From Pseudomonadota bacterium (lineage in GTDB: Bacteria > Pseudomonadota > Alphaproteobacteria > HIMB59 > GCA-002718135): a DNA stretch of 9,366 nt. The translations under genes and the position numbers were made by a program. Below, piece by piece: positions 7,623 to 9,366 of the stretch (position 1 is the first letter of the stretch; every line of letters begins with the position of its first letter). The DNA lies in NCBI GenBank assembly GCA_027625355.1, contig JAQBWI010000038.1, positions 1 through 9,366 of the forward strand. The letters are read 5' to 3'. Below the pieces are notes generated by a model, which saw nothing but the letters and a program-made list of their open reading frames with translations, searched no databases and was not told the DNA's origin.

Positions 7623-8104
7623 ACGAGTTAAGTAAAATTTTTAAATCAAATTTTGAGATCGAAAAGTCATTCTCGATAATCGAAAAATTACTAGAAAAAA
7701 ATGTCAAATTTAAACTATTTACCCTGACAGTTTTCCATCCCACCAAAAAAAAAGTCATGAGAATTTACTCTACCAATCATAAAGTCTACCCAGTTGGAGG
7801 ATTTAAACCCATTCCCAATAATTACTGGTCAGTAATTACCATTAATCGCAAAAAATCCTTTATTGGTAATAATAAAAATCAAATCAAAAAATATTTTTTT
7901 GATCACCGCGTCATTACCGATTTAGGTTGTGAGGCAATTTTAAATCAAGTAGTAGTATTTAATGATAAAACTATTGGGACCCTTAATTTGCTCAATGATA
8001 AGAACCATTTTAAATCAAAACATTTGAAAGTAACGGACAACCTATCAAAATACCTAGTGCCTATCTTTTTGTCCTTTCAACTTAAATTATTGAAACAAAA
8101 ATGA
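7619..8104 (+). CDS. Stand-alone GAF-domain protein of unknown function
   Basis: A 161-residue soluble protein made almost wholly of one GAF-like domain. Recognisable parts are RIYSTNHKVYPVGGFKP (48-64), FFDHRVITDLGCEAILN (93-109) and the closing strands VVVFNDKTIGTLNLLND (111-127), followed by a C-terminal helix. There is no signal peptide, membrane segment, helix-turn-helix, kinase, cyclase or other output domain. GAF domains bind small ligands. The lone cysteine C104 makes it unlikely to be a free methionine-(R)-sulfoxide reductase, which is also a GAF fold but uses several cysteines. AGGA (7610-7613) lies five bases before the ATG, and the start overlaps the permease stop in ATGA. It sits between importer and peptidase, so it probably senses or handles the imported compound or a product of it. 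It is noticeably more AT- and lysine-rich than its neighbours and has a nine-A run at 7745-7753. Confidence 0.78.
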   Translation: MNELSKIFKSNFEIEKSFSIIEKLLEKNVKFKLFTLTVFHPTKKKVMRIYSTNHKVYPVGGFKPIPNNYWSVITINRKKSFIGNNKNQIKKYFFDHRVITDLGCEAILNQVVVFNDKTIGTLNLLNDKNHFKSKHLKVTDNLSKYLVPIFLSFQLKLLKQK

Positions 8105-9189
8105 ATAAAATACCCTTAGTACAAAAAATAATTTCAAAAAATACTGATGTAGATACAGTTGCAATTATTCCAGGATCTAATTTTAAATATTTAACTGGAG
8201 GTAATTTCCATTTAATGGAACGACCGACTGTTATTCTCATTACTCAGAATAATTCTTGTTTTATTTTACCGTCCTTAGAAAAAAATAGTTTTGAAGAATT
8301 AAATATTGATGCCAAAGTTTTTTATTGGCAGGACAAAGACGGTTATCAGGATGCCTTTCAGAAAGCTTTTAGTTATTTAGGAGATGTCAAATCCATTGGC
8401 GTAGAAGGACAAAATATTCGATTTATTGAACTAGATGCATTTCAAAAAGTAATTCCAAATATCGATATAATCAATTATCACAAGCAATTGTCCTCACTCA
8501 GAATTACAAAGAAACAAGATGAAGTTGATAGTTTAAAAAAAGCTATTCATCTGTCTGAAAAAGCACTTAACGATACAATAAAATTTGTTTCAGTTGGAAA
8601 AACAGAATTGGAAATTAAAAACTTTTTAATTAAATCACTTTATGATCATGGAACCCATAAAATTGCCTTTGATCCTATTGTTCTAGCATCGACCCACTCT
8701 GCACTACCCCATGGGCATCCATCAGATTATAAGATTCAACACAATGATGCGCTACTATTTGACTTTGGAGGGTGTGTTAATGGGTATAACGCAGATATTA
8801 CAAGAACGTTTTTTGTTGGCGCAGTAAATGACACACAAAGAAAAATTTATGATACGGTTTTAGAAGCCAATAGAATTGGTATAGAGAAATGTATAAAAGA
8901 TAATACATTAGATTTAGTTGATGACTCAGTTCTAAGTTTTTTAGAACAAAGTGAGTTTAAAGAATTTATTGAACATAAAACAGGGCATGGTCTTGGATTA
9001 GATATTCATGAGGAGCCCTACGTTGTAAGAGGGAATATGCAAAAACTAATACCTGGTATGGTTGTGACAATTGAACCTGGACTTTATGATAAGAAAAATT
9101 GCGGTGTGAGAATTGAAGATGATGTTTTAATAACTGAGTCTAAAGCATTATCTCTAACTAACTTTACAAAAGAATTAACTATAATTTAA
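8101..9189 (+). CDS. M24B family metallopeptidase (Xaa-Pro dipeptidase / aminopeptidase-like)
   Basis: A 362-residue cytoplasmic protein with an N-terminal creatinase-like domain (about 1-130) and a C-terminal pita-bread catalytic domain (about 135-362). All five dinuclear-metal ligands of active M24 peptidases are present: D221 in LLFDFGG, D232 in NADITRT, H296 in TGHGLG, E325 in TIEPGLY and E339 in RIEDDV. H204 in PHGHPSD and H303 in DIHEEP match the histidines that assist catalysis in the family. Such enzymes cleave X-Pro bonds; relatives include creatinase and ectoine hydrolase, so an amide of another small molecule is possible, though creatinase lacks the metal site that is intact here. 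The start overlaps the GAF stop (ATGA) and has no Shine-Dalgarno sequence, so it depends on coupling. It is the last gene of the operon; its TAA lies in a TTAA shared with the convergent gene on the other strand. Confidence 0.9.
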   Translation: MNKIPLVQKIISKNTDVDTVAIIPGSNFKYLTGGNFHLMERPTVILITQNNSCFILPSLEKNSFEELNIDAKVFYWQDKDGYQDAFQKAFSYLGDVKSIGVEGQNIRFIELDAFQKVIPNIDIINYHKQLSSLRITKKQDEVDSLKKAIHLSEKALNDTIKFVSVGKTELEIKNFLIKSLYDHGTHKIAFDPIVLASTHSALPHGHPSDYKIQHNDALLFDFGGCVNGYNADITRTFFVGAVNDTQRKIYDTVLEANRIGIEKCIKDNTLDLVDDSVLSFLEQSEFKEFIEHKTGHGLGLDIHEEPYVVRGNMQKLIPGMVVTIEPGLYDKKNCGVRIEDDVLITESKALSLTNFTKELTII

Positions 9190-9356
9190 TCCCACTTTAC
9201 TCGAAACATTGCCTCATTACTTTTTAACCAAGGTGGTGTGAAGGGGCCGTTGTAAGTTGCCTTAATTGCAGGGCTAAGAACTTGAATATCACTTTTAGTA
9301 AGTTCGTTTTTCAAAATTTCAGTTTTTTTTGTGTTTTTTCCAGTAGCTGAAGAAGA
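9186..9356 (-). pseudogene. SOUL / heme-binding-like protein, C-terminal end, interrupted or mis-sequenced at window edge
   Basis: On the minus strand 56 codons run up to a TAA at 9188-9186. The last residues, ATYNGPFTPPWLKSNEAMF, closely resemble the C-terminal YNPPWTPPFLRRNEV signature of the SOUL heme-binding family. KKTEILKNELTKSDIQVL before them fits the helix normally found there. The frame is closed upstream by TAA at 9359-9357. In the next frame, the bases at 9352-9366 read as AHVIF, which resembles the hydrophobic strand and F-S of SOUL proteins (usually V-x-x-F-S-G). A one- or two-base indel in 9323-9356, which holds T-runs of eight (9323-9330) and six (9334-9339), would join the two. 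So this is either a frameshifted gene or a sequence error near a contig end. The family call rests on about 20 residues. It is convergent with the peptidase gene, sharing TTAA. Confidence 0.5.
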
Positions 9357-9366
9357 TTACATGTGC

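Noticed and set aside
7619..8104. Free methionine-(R)-sulfoxide reductase
   Set aside because: That GAF-fold enzyme uses several cysteines, and this protein has only C104, at a position that is not catalytic.
8101..9189. Creatinase, to pair with HyuAB in creatinine / N-methylhydantoin breakdown
   Set aside because: Creatinase has the fold but not the metal site. This protein keeps all five ligands (D221, D232, H296, E325, E339), so a metallopeptidase-type enzyme is better supported.

Overview
This is an AT-rich, very densely packed piece of bacterial chromosome, probably from a free-living alphaproteobacterium with a streamlined genome. AT-rich marine groups such as SAR11, SAR116 or AEGEAN-169/HIMB59 would fit, but this is inferred from gene content and compaction and not from a marker gene. 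All junctions between adjacent same-strand genes are ATGA overlaps, except the one between the binding protein and the ATPase. Both convergent junctions share a single TTAA as the two stop codons. The only non-coding stretches are about 93 bases between the divergent gene groups and 39 bases after the binding-protein gene.

Layout: (1) positions 1-332, plus strand, the C-terminal end of a PutA-type proline / P5C dehydrogenase. (2) 329-4071, minus strand, a two-gene hyuA-hyuB operon encoding an ATP-dependent hydantoinase / 5-oxoprolinase family enzyme. (3) 4072-4164, a divergent promoter region with a candidate operator dyad. (4) 4165-9189, plus strand, a five-gene operon: periplasmic binding protein, double-domain ATPase and permease of a ribose/galactose-type ABC importer, then an orphan GAF-domain protein and an M24B (Xaa-Pro peptidase-like) metallopeptidase. 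(5) 9186-9356, minus strand, the C-terminal end of a SOUL/heme-binding-like protein, apparently interrupted by a stop or frameshift close to the window edge.

Working model (inference): the divergent groups form one catabolic module. The importer brings in a small polar compound, HyuAB opens a cyclic amide or imide using ATP, and the M24 enzyme cleaves an amide or X-Pro-like bond. The GAF protein may sense a ligand or carry out an unrecognised step. Importers of this type are normally assigned to sugars, but the partner enzymes here are amide-bond hydrolases, so the substrate may be a nitrogen compound. A hairpin that buries the start codon of the ATPase gene probably sets the ratio of binding protein to membrane components. 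No insertion sequence, CRISPR array, tRNA or rRNA was seen.
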